In this document: positions 11,035 to 21,481 of the stretch, one piece after another
Layout of the letters: each line of letters starts with the position of its first letter
How positions within the stretch are numbered: position 1 is the stretch's first letter
Assembly (NCBI GenBank): GCA_019059635.1
Contig: JAGVRJ010000008.1
Coordinates: 248,001 to 312,000 of the forward strand
Reading direction: 5' to 3'
Length of the DNA stretch: 64,000 nucleotides
Source of the DNA: Proales similis
Taxonomy: Eukaryota; Rotifera; Eurotatoria; Ploima; Proalidae
Translations under genes and position numbers: made by a program
The notes under the pieces: generated by a model
Told to the model about the DNA's origin: nothing
Databases searched by the model: none
Seen by the model: only the letters and a program-made list of their open reading frames with translations

Positions 11035-13315
11035 TCAGAGCCGAACTGGCGAGAATAGGAGAAATAAAAAGGCGAAGGAGAGGCGGCGGGCAGAGCAGAC
11101 GGTGAGCGACGAGTTGTGCTCTGCATTCTGAAGCTTCGACTTGCTCCAGAATCCGCGAGGCAGATCGGTGATGAGACGTGCCCGGCCCGTCGAGACGCCG
11201 CCCTCTTCCTCTAGCTCGAGCTCCTCTTTCAATGCGTTTATTATGGGATACTTTCCCTGATTGCAAACACTGCCCGACTTGTCGTCCATGTCCAGCGACC
11301 AGACAATCACTCCGCCCAGTCCTGTCCGCTTTAAATATCGCATCTGCTCCTCGCACTGGCCATTAGATCAGACGGCTGCTTGCCGCTCATTCAATTCACT
11401 CACCTTGTTCTTTACACTTTTGATGTTGTCGAAGCCGATCCAAAGGCCCGGCTTGTACGCGTACGGCACGTCGTGCTCTTCGTGCCAGTAGATCTTGATC
11501 GACTTGTCTTTTTGAAGAATCTCGCAAATCTGCACTCAATCCGGATAATCGTTCGCTTTGAACCGCAAGCGTCGACCATTTACCTCGTAGTAAGCGTAGA
11601 CACCGGCCTCGCGGGTGTACGGTCCTGCCTCGGCTGCGCTTGCCTTCACTCCCATCTCGTGTGACTGTTTGTCGCCGTACATGCTGAACGAACGACCGTA
11701 GGCCGATATGCCCAAATTGAGCTTCTCTCTGGGACATCCCATCTCTTGTCGATCGGCTCTCATTTTGACTTGTGACATTCGAACTTATCGTTTAATACGC
11801 ACCCATCCAGATGTGGATTGAAGCGTTTATGTTCCAGTTGCGGTCCTTTTCGTCTTCGCCTTTTCTCGCGTACAACGGGCTGTTGTGACCGGTCTTGCCG
11901 TCCCAGCTGTTCACAACGGCTTTTTTACATCCGATTCGCCACTCGGCCTGAGAGCGTCCAGTTTACCTGCCGTGAAAGTCGTAGCTCATCACATTGATGA
12001 AATCAAAGTCCCTTTTTGTTTGAACATGGTTCAATCGACTCGGTGTGATCAACAACAACAACCAGCTCACTTGCAAATCTTCTCCACCTCGTAGCCTTTC
12101 TCAATGCGCTCCTTGGCTGCACCGACCGCGGCCGACAACAACAGACGCGGCTTGTCTTTCTCGTACGCCTCTTTCTCGAACTCTTCTCTCAGTTTCTTCG
12201 GTTCGAATTGAGAAATTCATTTCAAACAAGCAAATATGCTCAAACTGACTCGAACGAGTTTTGTGAATCCTTCTCGAGTGCCCTCGTCGGCCTGGCGGTC
12301 CTTGGCTCCCGGATACTCCTGTTCTCATGCAGACGTTAAATCGGCAGATAAACGGTAAAAAACGACCGAAACCAGTTACCCAATCGAGATCAAAGCTGTG
12401 CATTCAGTCTAATGTTGAACTAAAGTTCTTCATTTTAAGCGATTTGGTCGTTCAATTCACCCGTCAAACTCGTACTGGCGTAGATACTCGATGGCGTTCT
12501 GCACAAACTTGTCGCTTTTCATTCAACCAAAGCAAATGAGACAAGAGAGAGAACCAAAGAGTTATAAAATCCAAGTACACTGCACTGTCGGTTTTGACCG
12601 CCTCGTTGAAGCCTTGTGATGCGTGCGTCTTTTAATTTGAGTTGAAAATGCGAGTAGATCGTCTGGTTGGACGAGGCCTCGATTACCCAGCCTCCGATCG
12701 AGAGCATGATTTTCAAATCCGGGTTCTGCTTGCGCAGGGCGTGTATGCGATGGTACATGCCTGGCCCGCCGTTCCAGTCCTGAGTGTCGTCCTCTTCATA
12801 CGGCTTAATCTCCAGATTCTGGCCCACTACTCGTACAAGTTGACTCAAGTGGTCGAGCGAGTCTAGCCAGCCGGAGTGTGCCTTACCTTTGGCAAATGCG
12901 TAGTTGATGTGCGTGCACAGGAACGGGTCAATGTCCTCCGGCACCACCCGGCTCACATTGTCGCGGCGTTTGGCTTTCAATCAACTCGTTTGTCAAAGAG
13001 CTCTAATCTGGTCACATTGGCTCTTACCCGCCCAGTTGGCAAAATAGCACACTCGCATGTACTTGTACGGGCTGAGAAAGTGCTCGATGTGAGAGTTGCG
13101 CGATTTCAAATACGGCTCTTTGGGCGCGTCGTCGTCGTACATGCCAACTTGAGCGACCAACGGATTAGAGCGGAAGGAAAGCTGAGAACCACTGCTGAGA
13201 ATCACCTACATCGCACATCGCGTTCAGGAAATGTGAACAATTCGTCATGGCCCGGTGACGAGCACTTGACGGCGCCGATGCTGGCAAGAAGCAAAAGGAC
13301 AATGCAGTTGGCCAT
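11035..13315 (-). CDS. GH18 chitinase, 14 exons
   Basis: Fourteen small exons with mostly 45-75 bp introns assemble into a complete glycoside hydrolase 18 protein of about 445 residues. In order it has a signal peptide (CIVLLLLASIGAVKC), the first barrel strand MRVCYFANWA, VPEDIDPFLCTHINYAFAK, LKIMLSIGGW, the catalytic DGFDLDWEYPG (full DxxDxDxE, so predicted active), INVMSYDFHGSW, LNLGISAYGRSF, and GGVIVWSLDMDD. There is no obvious chitin-binding Cys module. The C-terminus ends in a hydrophobic stretch (LSFAFLFLLFSPVRL) that could be a membrane or GPI anchor signal. The catalytic motif spans three exons, with FDLDW on a 16-nt microexon at 12380-12395. The likely role is cuticle chitin turnover or digestion. 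Confidence 0.92.
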
Positions 13316-14313
13316 TGCTGATCACCTCAATTAGCTCAAAAAAAAATGGGCCACAATGTATCTAGCCTTCCTACTGCGACTATCTCGACTGATCTGCGTG
13401 GCCGCTGCTCCTTCTGAACAATGACCACTCGAGGCGGGACGTCTCCTCCGAGGCGGACAACAACTCCAACAGCTGCAGAGCTGGTCAGAACTGCCTCTTG
13501 CTTTCAGTCAACATTTCGCATGTATGCGAATCACATTCTTCTATTTATCGTTTAATCTCCGTCCTAGTTAAGGCCTGCTCGGCAAGCCATGTGTGCGTAA
13601 TCTGAGTCAAAATATTACAGTCAATTACTCATCAACGATCATTAATCTCAAGCAAGATTAGGCACATTCAATGCATTGGTTTTGAGGCTGGATTTGGATA
13701 TTTTTGTTCGCCGCATGATCTTTGCTCGCTTGTTTTCGCTTGATTTTACATTTCGCGATTGCGCGCGCTTGCTCGTTCGATTTTGTTAAGCGTTCGCCCG
13801 GGCAGCGTGTTTTGCGCGTTTAAAACGCGGCTTCCGTTCGCCTGTTTGGCGCCTTTAAGTGCCTGGATGCTCAACAAGGGTCCCGAGCTCTCTGCGCGTC
13901 CTACGACTCGGTCGTCTTGCTCGACGCTCTTGCTAATTTAATCGATAAATTTTCTCAGCCGCCTGAATTACATAATTCTGTGATTATGAACCCAATTTTG
14001 GGGCCCATTTATGAATAACTAGCAGGAAAAAGGCGGCTGCAAACATTTATTTCTGTTATCTGGTAGTTGCGTCTTCTGCTGCTGCTGCTGCTGCTTGCTG
14101 TTGGTGTGGCACGCTGCTTCTGCATTACGGGCACAAGTGCATCGTCAAGTTTGCTACTTCCTTGAACACAGTTGAGAAATTTAAACGCACAAAACGAAGA
14201 AGCGCACAGAATACCGAGTGGCGAGCGTCTTGACAAAGTCACACGCGCCAAATGCTGGTTCATTACATCGAGACGCAATAAACATTGATAAGACACACAA
14301 ACAGAGCAGAATC
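13316..14313. other. Intergenic: divergent upstream regions of chitinase and a membrane-protein gene
   Basis: About 1 kb between head-to-head start codons. It contains a CTG-repeat tract (about 14076-14100) and no coding segment that I can support. It probably holds both promoters. Confidence 0.45.
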
Positions 14314-15009
14314 ATGGAGCTTATAAGTCAGCTGTTGAAGAGTACCAAAGAACCGACAAGTTCGGTGGCGACTTGGACACCCGGACAGGCGAAGCAGACA
14401 GAGCCGATTGAACGAGACCGAACGTTGGCTGCGTTTGTCGACTCGTTTGAGTCGAGTCTGAAGCTTGATCGAGAGCGAGCGACGAGCACCGTTGCCAATC
14501 CATTCGCGGCCAAAAGCGATGAACTCTACTCGGTGCTTGTATCAATGCTCACCGCCGCCATTTTCCTGCTCTTCATCATGTGGAGATGGATGAGAATGAA
14601 GTCGGACTTGCGCAAGGCTTTAAGAGAACAGATGCTTCTCGAACAGGCCGAACTGCTCAGCCGGTACCAGGGCCCAACAGCGGATGCGGCCCGATCGACC
14701 AGAGCCAATCGACCGCCAAACTACCATGAGCTCTTCACGCCGGTCACATGCACTTGCTTCCAAGGATCGGACCAGAATCCGCAAAAAGTGCTCAAGACCG
14801 CGCAGGAATGCTTGACAGAGTTGAGCAGATTGTCGCAACGCAACGACCATCCGGACCGAGTCGGTGCCAAGTCCAACGAGCAAGCGGACGCATTGCCGCG
14901 CAGTGCATCGGCCGAGCAGCCGCCTCCTCCTTATCACAGTCTAATCGATCCAAGTGACAGTCTAATCGGGCCAAGTGACAGTGGTTCGAGTGAATCGGCC
15001 GATCACTGA
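14314..15009 (+). CDS. Unknown single-pass membrane protein with PPxY motifs
   Basis: A 231-residue single-exon protein I do not recognise. The first ATG (14314) gives an N-terminal region of about 70 residues rich in charged and Ser/Thr residues. One transmembrane helix follows (about 75-96, LVSMLTAAIFLLFIMWRWM), then a basic stop-transfer (RMKSDLRKALREQ). The C-terminal part has a PPNYHELF motif and a PPPPYHSL motif near the end. PPxY motifs are ligands for WW domains of NEDD4-family ubiquitin ligases, as in the membrane adaptors NDFIP and ARRDC, so a role in membrane-protein ubiquitination is a reasonable inference. The tail carries two near-identical Ser-Asp units (LIDPSDS, LIGPSDS). The topology is predicted by eye only. 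Confidence 0.6.
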   Translation: MELISQLLKSTKEPTSSVATWTPGQAKQTEPIERDRTLAAFVDSFESSLKLDRERATSTVANPFAAKSDELYSVLVSMLTAAIFLLFIMWRWMRMKSDLRKALREQMLLEQAELLSRYQGPTADAARSTRANRPPNYHELFTPVTCTCFQGSDQNPQKVLKTAQECLTELSRLSQRNDHPDRVGAKSNEQADALPRSASAEQPPPPYHSLIDPSDSLIGPSDSGSSESADH

Positions 15010-15124
15010 CTATTTGTTCTGTTTTGCGTTCTTGTTTGATTGGTTTTATTATTTCATTTGTTGGCTAAGTTAAAGATGGAGCATAATAAACAGAAAGAAA
15101 GTGCGCGCGACAAGCTGAAACCAA

Positions 15125-15544
15125 TCACGGATAGGGCAAGAGAATGTAGACTAGAAAGCAGAACAGAACGGAGAGGAAGGCGACCATCGAGATGATTATG
15201 GAGAAATAGGTCCAGTTCTCTTGATTTGTCGCGTAGACGGGCAGAGAGGGACCAAAGCTCTCGGCTACGTTGGACGGCTCTTCCATGGAGAAAGCGACCT
15301 CGCTCTTCTGTCGCGCAAGGTCCAGAACGTTTTTCCAATTTTTCCTCACCGCCGCCGAATTGAACCGAGCCGGCACGGCGGAAGAGGCGCTCAGAGAGCT
15401 CGCCTCTTCGTGACTGCCCTTGGCTGCTCTGTTGCCACTCGTGGTGCTCTTTTCCTCTGCACATTCGTCGACTGTCTTGAACTTTTGCAGTAATCTGGTT
15501 GCTCGTTTATTTTTTATCTCGTCCATTTCGCTCACTGAATCCAT
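15125..15544 (-). CDS. Small C-terminally anchored membrane protein, unknown
   Basis: A 139-residue single-exon reading frame starts at ATG 15544. It is hydrophilic and charged for about 110 residues, then has one hydrophobic segment at the very C-terminus (FSIIISMVAFLSVLFCFLVY) followed only by ILLPYP. That is the layout of a tail-anchored protein of the ER or outer mitochondrial membrane, with the N-terminus in the cytosol. I recognise no family. It is convergent with the PPxY membrane-protein gene, whose stop lies about 115 bp away. Moderate confidence that it is coding: the ATG, organisation and hydrophobic tail are coherent, but there is no homology support. Confidence 0.5.
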   Translation of the reverse strand: MDSVSEMDEIKNKRATRLLQKFKTVDECAEEKSTTSGNRAAKGSHEEASSLSASSAVPARFNSAAVRKNWKNVLDLARQKSEVAFSMEEPSNVAESFGPSLPVYATNQENWTYFSIIISMVAFLSVLFCFLVYILLPYP

Positions 15545-15704
15545 GCTCCCTGCCTCTTTCTCTCTCTCTAGCCCTCCCTCTCGCTGCCTGTCTCTGTGGG
15601 TCTCGGTTTCCAGGCCTGCTTGTTGCTCACAACACGCGTATCGACACTTGAGGGAGACGCTGTCGCTGCGAGTGTTGAATTACAGTGTTTCCTAAAGCAA
15701 TAAT

Positions 15705-15818
15705 TTACAACTGATGCTCGGCTTGTCTCCGTTGCTGCTGCTGCTGTTGTTGACGCTTCTTCTTCCTCGCCGCGTTCTCTTCCTTCTTTAATTGCAAATT
15801 TATATTTATTTGACTCAT
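15705..15818 (-). CDS. Possible 37-residue basic, Gln-rich small protein
   Basis: An ATG-to-stop frame of 37 codons with a strongly charged composition (KKEENAARKKKR, then seven Gln, then RRQAEHQL). It could be a small protein, the last exon of a longer unrecognised gene, or chance reading of a CTG repeat. The surrounding 15545-16620 stretch otherwise shows no coding segment. Confidence 0.2.
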   Translation of the reverse strand: MSQININLQLKKEENAARKKKRQQQQQQQRRQAEHQL

Positions 15819-16620
15819 AACAGCATTAATTGCTGGTAAGACATGAGTCGAAGCCAATTTGCTCCTCTTTATTGTTTTTGAATTTGTTTTCGCTTTTGGA
15901 GGTGTTCAGAGCCACAGGCGCAAATCGCACACCTAGCCTCGTCTAAACTGATAGGCAGAGTGGAAATTTATTGTCGAGCTCATGCGTCATCAACTCCAAC
16001 TCCCGAGCGGCGCTGGTTAATTTCAGTAACATGCGAGTCTAATACGCCGAGCGAGTGAAGCAATTAACCGGCAGCAACCTAACTAACTCTGGTTCCAAAG
16101 GCTGCAACACGTCAAGCGCCCGAAAGGTCAGCAGCAGCAGCAGTGGCAGCAGCTCTTACTTCCACTCTGCAGGTTCGAGCTTGAATCGCTTGGCGTGTAC
16201 AATGCCATTAGGAAGGAATTAGACTCAAACAACTTACAAGTTTAGAATAAGTCTTGCGCCATCTAATCTAAGCCAGCGAGCGATCGAGAGAGAGAGAGAG
16301 AAAATCCGCTAAATTGCTTTCGTTGGCGAATCCCTTTGGCGCATTATGTTAACGATTGTGTCATCGTTTCAGGGGCAAACTTGTTGTTCTTTATATCGCC
16401 TGCCGCAGGCTGCAGGCAATTATTGGTGAGCAGCACTTGGCCCAGAAGTTGCCTGCTCAATTATCAAACCATTTCTCGTCTTGGTCTATTCATCTTGTTA
16501 ATCAAATTGGAATGCGTTCGAAGCAACAGAGACAGCAGCTGCTTGTTGTTGTTGTTGTTTCTTTGTTTTTATTCATTCAAGGCGTCGTGCTCTGTGGCGC
16601 TTTTAGGTTTGCGCTTTTAA

Positions 16621-18081
16621 TCACATCTTGCAGCTTTTAAAGAAACGAGGAAATGCAGACACGTCCTTGATGTTGTCGATTGAGAGAAGCATTTGCATGA
16701 AGCGTTCAAATCCGAGTCCGAAGCCGCCCATTGGCATGGCGCCAAACTCTTTTGTCTGCAGATATTCGCTGTACGCCGACAAGTCCAGGCCGGCCTCCTT
16801 CATGCGCTTCTTTAACAAGTGAAGGCGATGCTCGCGTAGACTTCCGCCCACTATTTCGCCGACTCCGGGCACGAGCAGGTCAAAGTTGTCGACCAGATCG
16901 ACATGCGCCTCGTTCTGTCGCATGTAGAACGGCTTGAGACTACGCGGGTAGTGAGTGATGAACACGGGCTTGTGGCCTAGACTCTGAACGAGCCACTTTT
17001 CGTCCGCTTTGCTCAAGTCGTCGCCAATCTCCACCTTTCGCTGCTGTCCCCTGTGGCTCCTCTGGTTGAGCAGCTCGACTGCCTCTTTGTAGGTGATGCG
17101 AACGAACTTGTCGCTGGCAAACAGGCGAACCAGACTGTCCAATGCTGTGGCCGCCTCTCCTCTTTTGGCGGCTTCCCTCTTTGTGCGCTTAACAATCTGG
17201 TCGATGGAGGCCAGCTGCTCGTCGCTCACTCTTTGCCGAACGTCGACGGTCACTTGTTTGACCAGCTCTTCGACAAAGTCGAGCAGGCGGTCGAGCGAAT
17301 GCAACGGAGCCAGCTCGGCCTCCAGCATGTAAAACTCGGCCAAATGATGCCGAGTGAGCGATTTCTCCGCCCGAAACGCCGGACTGAGCGTGTACACTCG
17401 GCCGAGCGTGGTGGTCATCGCTTCCAGATGAAGCTGCGCGCTGGCGGTCAGAAAGGCCGCCTGAGCGAAAAAAGGCTTCTGGTCAGAACGCTCGTCCGCA
17501 TTCAGTCGGAATGTATCGCATGCGCCCTCGCAATTGTTCGACGTTATTAGCGGCGTGTGAATGTGAACGAAGCGCCGGCGGGCAAAAAATTCGTGCACAC
17601 TCGCAGTTAGAGCACTTCTAAATCGCATGATGTTCGCAAATGGACTCAAGTGCGTCCTCAGATGGACATGAGCTCTCAGCTGCTCTAGATCGTAATTGGC
17701 TTTCAACTTGAACGGATACTGGTTGGCGTCACATTCGCCCATTATGCTAAGCTGAGTTAATTGAAGCTCGACTCGTTGTTTGCTCGCGTGAGAGCTTTCC
17801 ACCAGCAGACCTGTGGCCTCGATCGATGTGTTCAAATTGAGCCGGTCGAGCAGACGCGCAGTTTGCTCATCCGGCTGCGATATGACCAACTGCAGTGAAC
17901 TGACTCCGTCGCTCAGACTCAAGAACTTTACGTCCTTCTGAATGCGCACGCTCTTTATCCAGCCGTGCACGTGCACTTGCCGGTTGACTTGATTTGACTG
18001 GTCAGCGATCAGCTCGCTTACGGACAGGGTGTGAAGACCTCGCCGCAGCTCAGATGCCAACTTTCGGCCAAGCCTCAGCAT
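16621..18081 (-). CDS. NARS2: Asparaginyl-tRNA synthetase, mitochondrial
   Basis: A 486-residue single-exon class II synthetase. The N-terminus is basic and amphipathic (MLRLGRKLASELRRGLHTL), suited to mitochondrial import. An OB-fold anticodon-binding domain follows (VHVHGWIKSVRIQKDVKFLSLSDG, about 35-115). The catalytic core has motif 2 (SPAFRAEKSLTRHHLAEFYMLEAE, about 233-256) and motif 3 (GFGLGFERFMQMLLSIDNIKDVSAFPR, ending about 20 residues from the C-terminus). The NCEGACDTF segment and overall pattern fit the bacterial-type AsnRS used in animal mitochondria (NARS2). It charges mitochondrial tRNA-Asn. It is intronless, unlike most genes here. Confidence 0.94.
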   Translation of the reverse strand: MLRLGRKLASELRRGLHTLSVSELIADQSNQVNRQVHVHGWIKSVRIQKDVKFLSLSDGVSSLQLVISQPDEQTARLLDRLNLNTSIEATGLLVESSHASKQRVELQLTQLSIMGECDANQYPFKLKANYDLEQLRAHVHLRTHLSPFANIMRFRSALTASVHEFFARRRFVHIHTPLITSNNCEGACDTFRLNADERSDQKPFFAQAAFLTASAQLHLEAMTTTLGRVYTLSPAFRAEKSLTRHHLAEFYMLEAELAPLHSLDRLLDFVEELVKQVTVDVRQRVSDEQLASIDQIVKRTKREAAKRGEAATALDSLVRLFASDKFVRITYKEAVELLNQRSHRGQQRKVEIGDDLSKADEKWLVQSLGHKPVFITHYPRSLKPFYMRQNEAHVDLVDNFDLLVPGVGEIVGGSLREHRLHLLKKRMKEAGLDLSAYSEYLQTKEFGAMPMGGFGLGFERFMQMLLSIDNIKDVSAFPRFFKSCKM

Positions 18082-18297
18082 TTCCTCCCGGTCCTCTCAA
18101 TCTCTCTTGTATCAGGGCGGTTATCTCAGAGGCCAACTAGAGCCTTCTAGTTTTGACTTTTTCACGAGTCGTCGCGCAAGCATCAGGACAGAGATAAAGC
18201 GCGCATTTTGTATTTATTCTCATTTATAACAGTAAAGTGTGATTAGAGAGTATTCATCAAGTCAAACAAAGACATTTAGACAGAAACGAAGGTCAGA

Positions 18298-18800
18298 TCA
18301 CTCGGTCCATCGATGCGTGCATTTTGGATTACAGCAGACATAGTAGAGAGTCATTCGGTCGTCTGACTGTCTCGAGTGGGCCTGGAAAAACACCGCCAGA
18401 CGATTGTCACAGTTCGGACACGGATGGTCCGTGGTCCTCGGCAGTGTTGGATCGGAGATGACGTCCGGCACGATTTGGGTGAGCTCGTCCACTTCGTGCG
18501 TGATCTTGTTCACATAGATGCACAAATTGTCGGCAAATTCCTGATGGTCGCAGTTGCGGCACTGCTCTCTAATTAGTCGATCGAACAGAGTGCTAATTTA
18601 AAACGCCACATACAGAATAGAGCAGCTTCTTCATTTCCCTGTCCTCTTTGGGGTAGAGCATGTTGTTGCTGTGGTTGTTGTTGTTGTTAAGAGTTTGAAA
18701 AAATATGCGGCATTGAGTCGGCTCACCATTCACGGCAAAACTTGGTGCCGACAAAAGCGGTCGTCTGCTCTGCGTCATTAATCGCGTCTTCGAGGTCCAT
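18298..18800 (-). CDS. POLR2I: RNA polymerase II subunit RPB9
   Basis: Three exons, the first starting at ATG 18800, encode about 130 residues. Two zinc ribbons are visible. The N-terminal one is [17 protein letters not shown]...[10 protein letters not shown]. The C-terminal TFIIS-like one starts [20 protein letters not shown], continues [10 protein letters not shown], and ends HRWTE. The linker [17 protein letters not shown] is almost invariant in the family. RPB9 sits on the jaw of RNA polymerase II and acts in start-site selection, fidelity and elongation. The second intron's acceptor was placed at the distal AG so that LYS joins CRNCDHQ; the nearer AG would break the frame. Confidence 0.95.
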
Positions 18801-19100
18801 GCCGCTGCTTCTACGCTCTCTTATCGCGCTGTGTGGCTGGCGACTTGTACAACAAGTTTCAGATTACCATCATGTTTTATTTACACGCACAATAGACGCG
18901 CGCACAGGCAGTCTATTTGAGTAGGCGAATAGATAGAGTGTTCTGTTTGTCTGGATGGTTGCCAAGCCATCTCGAAACGAATCGAATTTCGCGCTCATTG
19001 TCCGAGCAGAGCTCAAGTGATTCAAGTCAATATTATTCAAAGAGCTTAGAGAGAATGCGAGAGTAATTGGACGCCGGCAGGAGAGAGGAGAGCCACGCGC

Positions 19101-19851
19101 TCATTGGTCAATTTTGAGCTCAATCTCCCGCTGACGATGCTTATCGCCGCCCGCCGCCGCCGCCCCTGAATTGTTCAATTTAAGCAGCGCCGATTTCATC
19201 ACGAATCTTTTCGTCTTCTGGTCCTAGTTCAATGCCATTAAGTGAACAGACGCGCCTCTGATTTAAAGAAATAAACAAAACCGACCATGAGCAGCTTGCA
19301 GTAGATTGTGCCCGAGTTGAGACTGCCGCGCGCCTCGTACGCAACCAACGAGTAGAGCTGGTCGCCTTCGCGTCTATTTCAGACTCAGCTTGAGTATGTG
19401 TGTCGACTTGAACAGATAGAGAGAGAGGACTAAATTGAGTAACCTAAGTGTGATTGAGCGTACGTCGGGCCTCTCTGATGCCGACGTGATTTGAATTGGC
19501 ACGCCCAGACTGTGTACGACCTTGATACCAAAGGTCAGTTAAGGCTCGCGCGTCACACATCAAGATAGTTACTTGAGGATCGGACAGGAACTTGAGAGCC
19601 GCTCGCTCGTATATGTCATTCAAGTCTAGCTCGAGCTTCTCTTCCTCCTCTTCTTTAACGCGTTTCGGTTTGCTCTGGCCGACGAAATAGTAAACGGCGC
19701 CTGCTGCTAGCGCGCCGCCCAGCACCAGCACTGGACTAAGCCGGTTGGTTGTCGATCGATTCGGGGCGCTCGATTTGAAGCATTTTGGCAGGACGGCGCC
19801 AAACACCTGCTGGCGACCGAGGCTCAACACGCCACGGCCAGCTCTGATCAT
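19101..19851 (-). CDS. COA1/TIM21-domain mitochondrial inner-membrane protein
   Basis: Four exons encode about 190 residues. The N-terminus is Arg/Ser-rich without acids (mitochondrial leader type), then one transmembrane segment (LSPVLVLGGALAAGAVYYFV, about 38-57). After an acidic linker comes a TIM21/COA1-type domain: DIYERAALKFLSDPQVVHSLGVPI, then SGTIYCKLL and a final amphipathic strand. COA1 acts in cytochrome c oxidase assembly and shares its fold with TIM21. The gene lies directly downstream of TIMM21 on the same strand, 212 bp apart. Two of its introns match TIMM21 introns in position and phase. Whether it is the COA1 ortholog or a local TIM21 duplicate cannot be settled from the sequence alone. 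Confidence 0.75.
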
Positions 19852-20063
19852 CTAACACGCATAATCAACGAGCGAGCGTGCACACAAGCACAAATGAGAA
19901 GCGGACACGAGGCGGGTAAATGCCTCCTCAGTTGGAGCAAAGTAAAACGAGCGAGAACACACATTTCATCGGTTCGATAGATCTCATCGCGTTTTATTGT
20001 TCATTCGTCATTTTTCCTCTGGCTGAGCGAGAGGAATATAGCAAGCAGATGTGTTCAGGACGG

Positions 20064-20924
20064 CTAGAGATCCGGTTTCACGTTTATCTGATATTGGCCG
20101 TGATAGGGAAAGTCGAGCTTGAGGACAATGTACTCGTACTCGAACTTGCCGCTCTTCTCGTTCTAATCAAATACACTAGAATGAACAACAGACAACAATC
20201 GCCATCGAGCGTGTGCACCGACCTTTTTGACTTTGCAGACCACTGTTCCCTTGTTACGGGCGCCCTCCAAATAGTAGTTCAGAGTCAAGCAGAGGATTCC
20301 GTCCTCAAACGAGTACTTGTGTCTAATTTGGCACGCACAAACGTCCGCACACGAAGCGGCGAGAAGTTAGCGTTGCTTTCACGAAACGCGACAAAAACTG
20401 AACTGAACCTGATCTGGAAGACGCGGCGTCCGCCCGAGTCGGTGGTCACCTTGATCGGTTTGCCGAGCGCCTCCTGCACCTCAAAGTTGGCCAGGCATAT
20501 TTTGGACGACTCGTTGTAGATGCCGCTTGGATTCTCGCGCGAGAACAGCTCCGAGAAGAGATAGTAGAATATGGCGGCCAGAGTGAGCGCACCGGCCAGA
20601 ATAATGGAGCCGTAGCTGAAATCCTTGGCCGCCTGTTTGGCTGTGATGAATTGTTTCGAACGCGTTCGACACAGACCGAACCACAAATCTGCACTAACCG
20701 GTGCGGGCCGGACTGAAATGAGTCGAGAGCTGCCCTGGCTCGTTGCTGCTCTCAATTATCGAGCTCTGGGTCGACTTCTTCTCTGCCCGCTGTTGATATT
20801 GCCACTGGCTTGTGAAAAAGGTTCGCTTGACCGTGGCTGGCCTCGTCGTGCCAAATAGACCCGATGATCGACTGCAGACGAGCGAAACTAGTCGCTCTGG
20901 ACTATGAATCAGACGCCAAATCAT
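20064..20924 (-). CDS. TIMM21: TIM21, mitochondrial inner-membrane translocase subunit
   Basis: Four exons encode about 215 residues. The first exon supplies a basic leader (MIWRLIHSPERLVSLVC...) and joins at PART/AKQAAKDFSYG, removing a 59-bp intron that contains an in-frame stop. One transmembrane segment follows (IILAGALTLAAIFYYLFSELF). The intermembrane-space domain contains IYNESSKICLANFEVQEALGKPIKV, YYLEGARNKGTVVCKVKK and GKFEYEYIVLKLD, matching TIM21 along its length. TIM21 binds TOM22 on the outer membrane and links TIM23 to respiratory-chain supercomplexes during import. Exons were joined by frame and by homology; the stop is at 20064-20066. Confidence 0.92.
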
Positions 20925-21481
20925 TTCTTCCCTTTCTGTCCCCCAAATCGGTGGCTTGTCCCTGAACTCAATTGAAATTGCTTCTTTTTCTGTCGAGATC
21001 GAGAGTTAGAATTCCAATTCTAATTCTTATTTCATTCGACTGGTTCAGTTGAAAGTGCAATCGTCGTTTTTATTAAAATAGAACAGTGAAATAAATCAAA
21101 AGTGTCTGCTGGCGCCTGGCAGGCGGCACAAGAAAATAGTGAACAAACAAGACCGATGATCGTGTTCATGAGCAGAGAGGCAGAGAGCGTCGTCATTCAA
21201 GCAGTTTTGTGCTTATGTCCTCCTTTAAATAGACAAACGAACGAAGAAGAGAGGAAAGAATAGTCGTCGCACGCAATCGCTTTGGATGTGAGGGGCGGTC
21301 TGGCGACCTTGTGTTAAACATACACGTGAGAATAGAGAAACAGGAGACTCGTCTTGGCGCAGTGCGACCAAGCGCGGCCAGAACAATGAACGGCAATCTG
21401 TACATTGGATACGGCGATACTGAGCTGAGCACGAAAAGAAGAGGAAGAAGTAGAACGAGAAGAAGAACGAGGAGAAGCGCG
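20925..21481. other. Intergenic: TIMM21 promoter and polyhomeotic 3' UTR
   Basis: 557 bp between two same-strand genes. I see no coding segment. Confidence 0.5.

Noticed and set aside
12190-12215. GGTTCGAATTGAG, resembling a tRNA T-arm
   Set aside because: It lies in a chitinase intron and no cloverleaf can be drawn around it.
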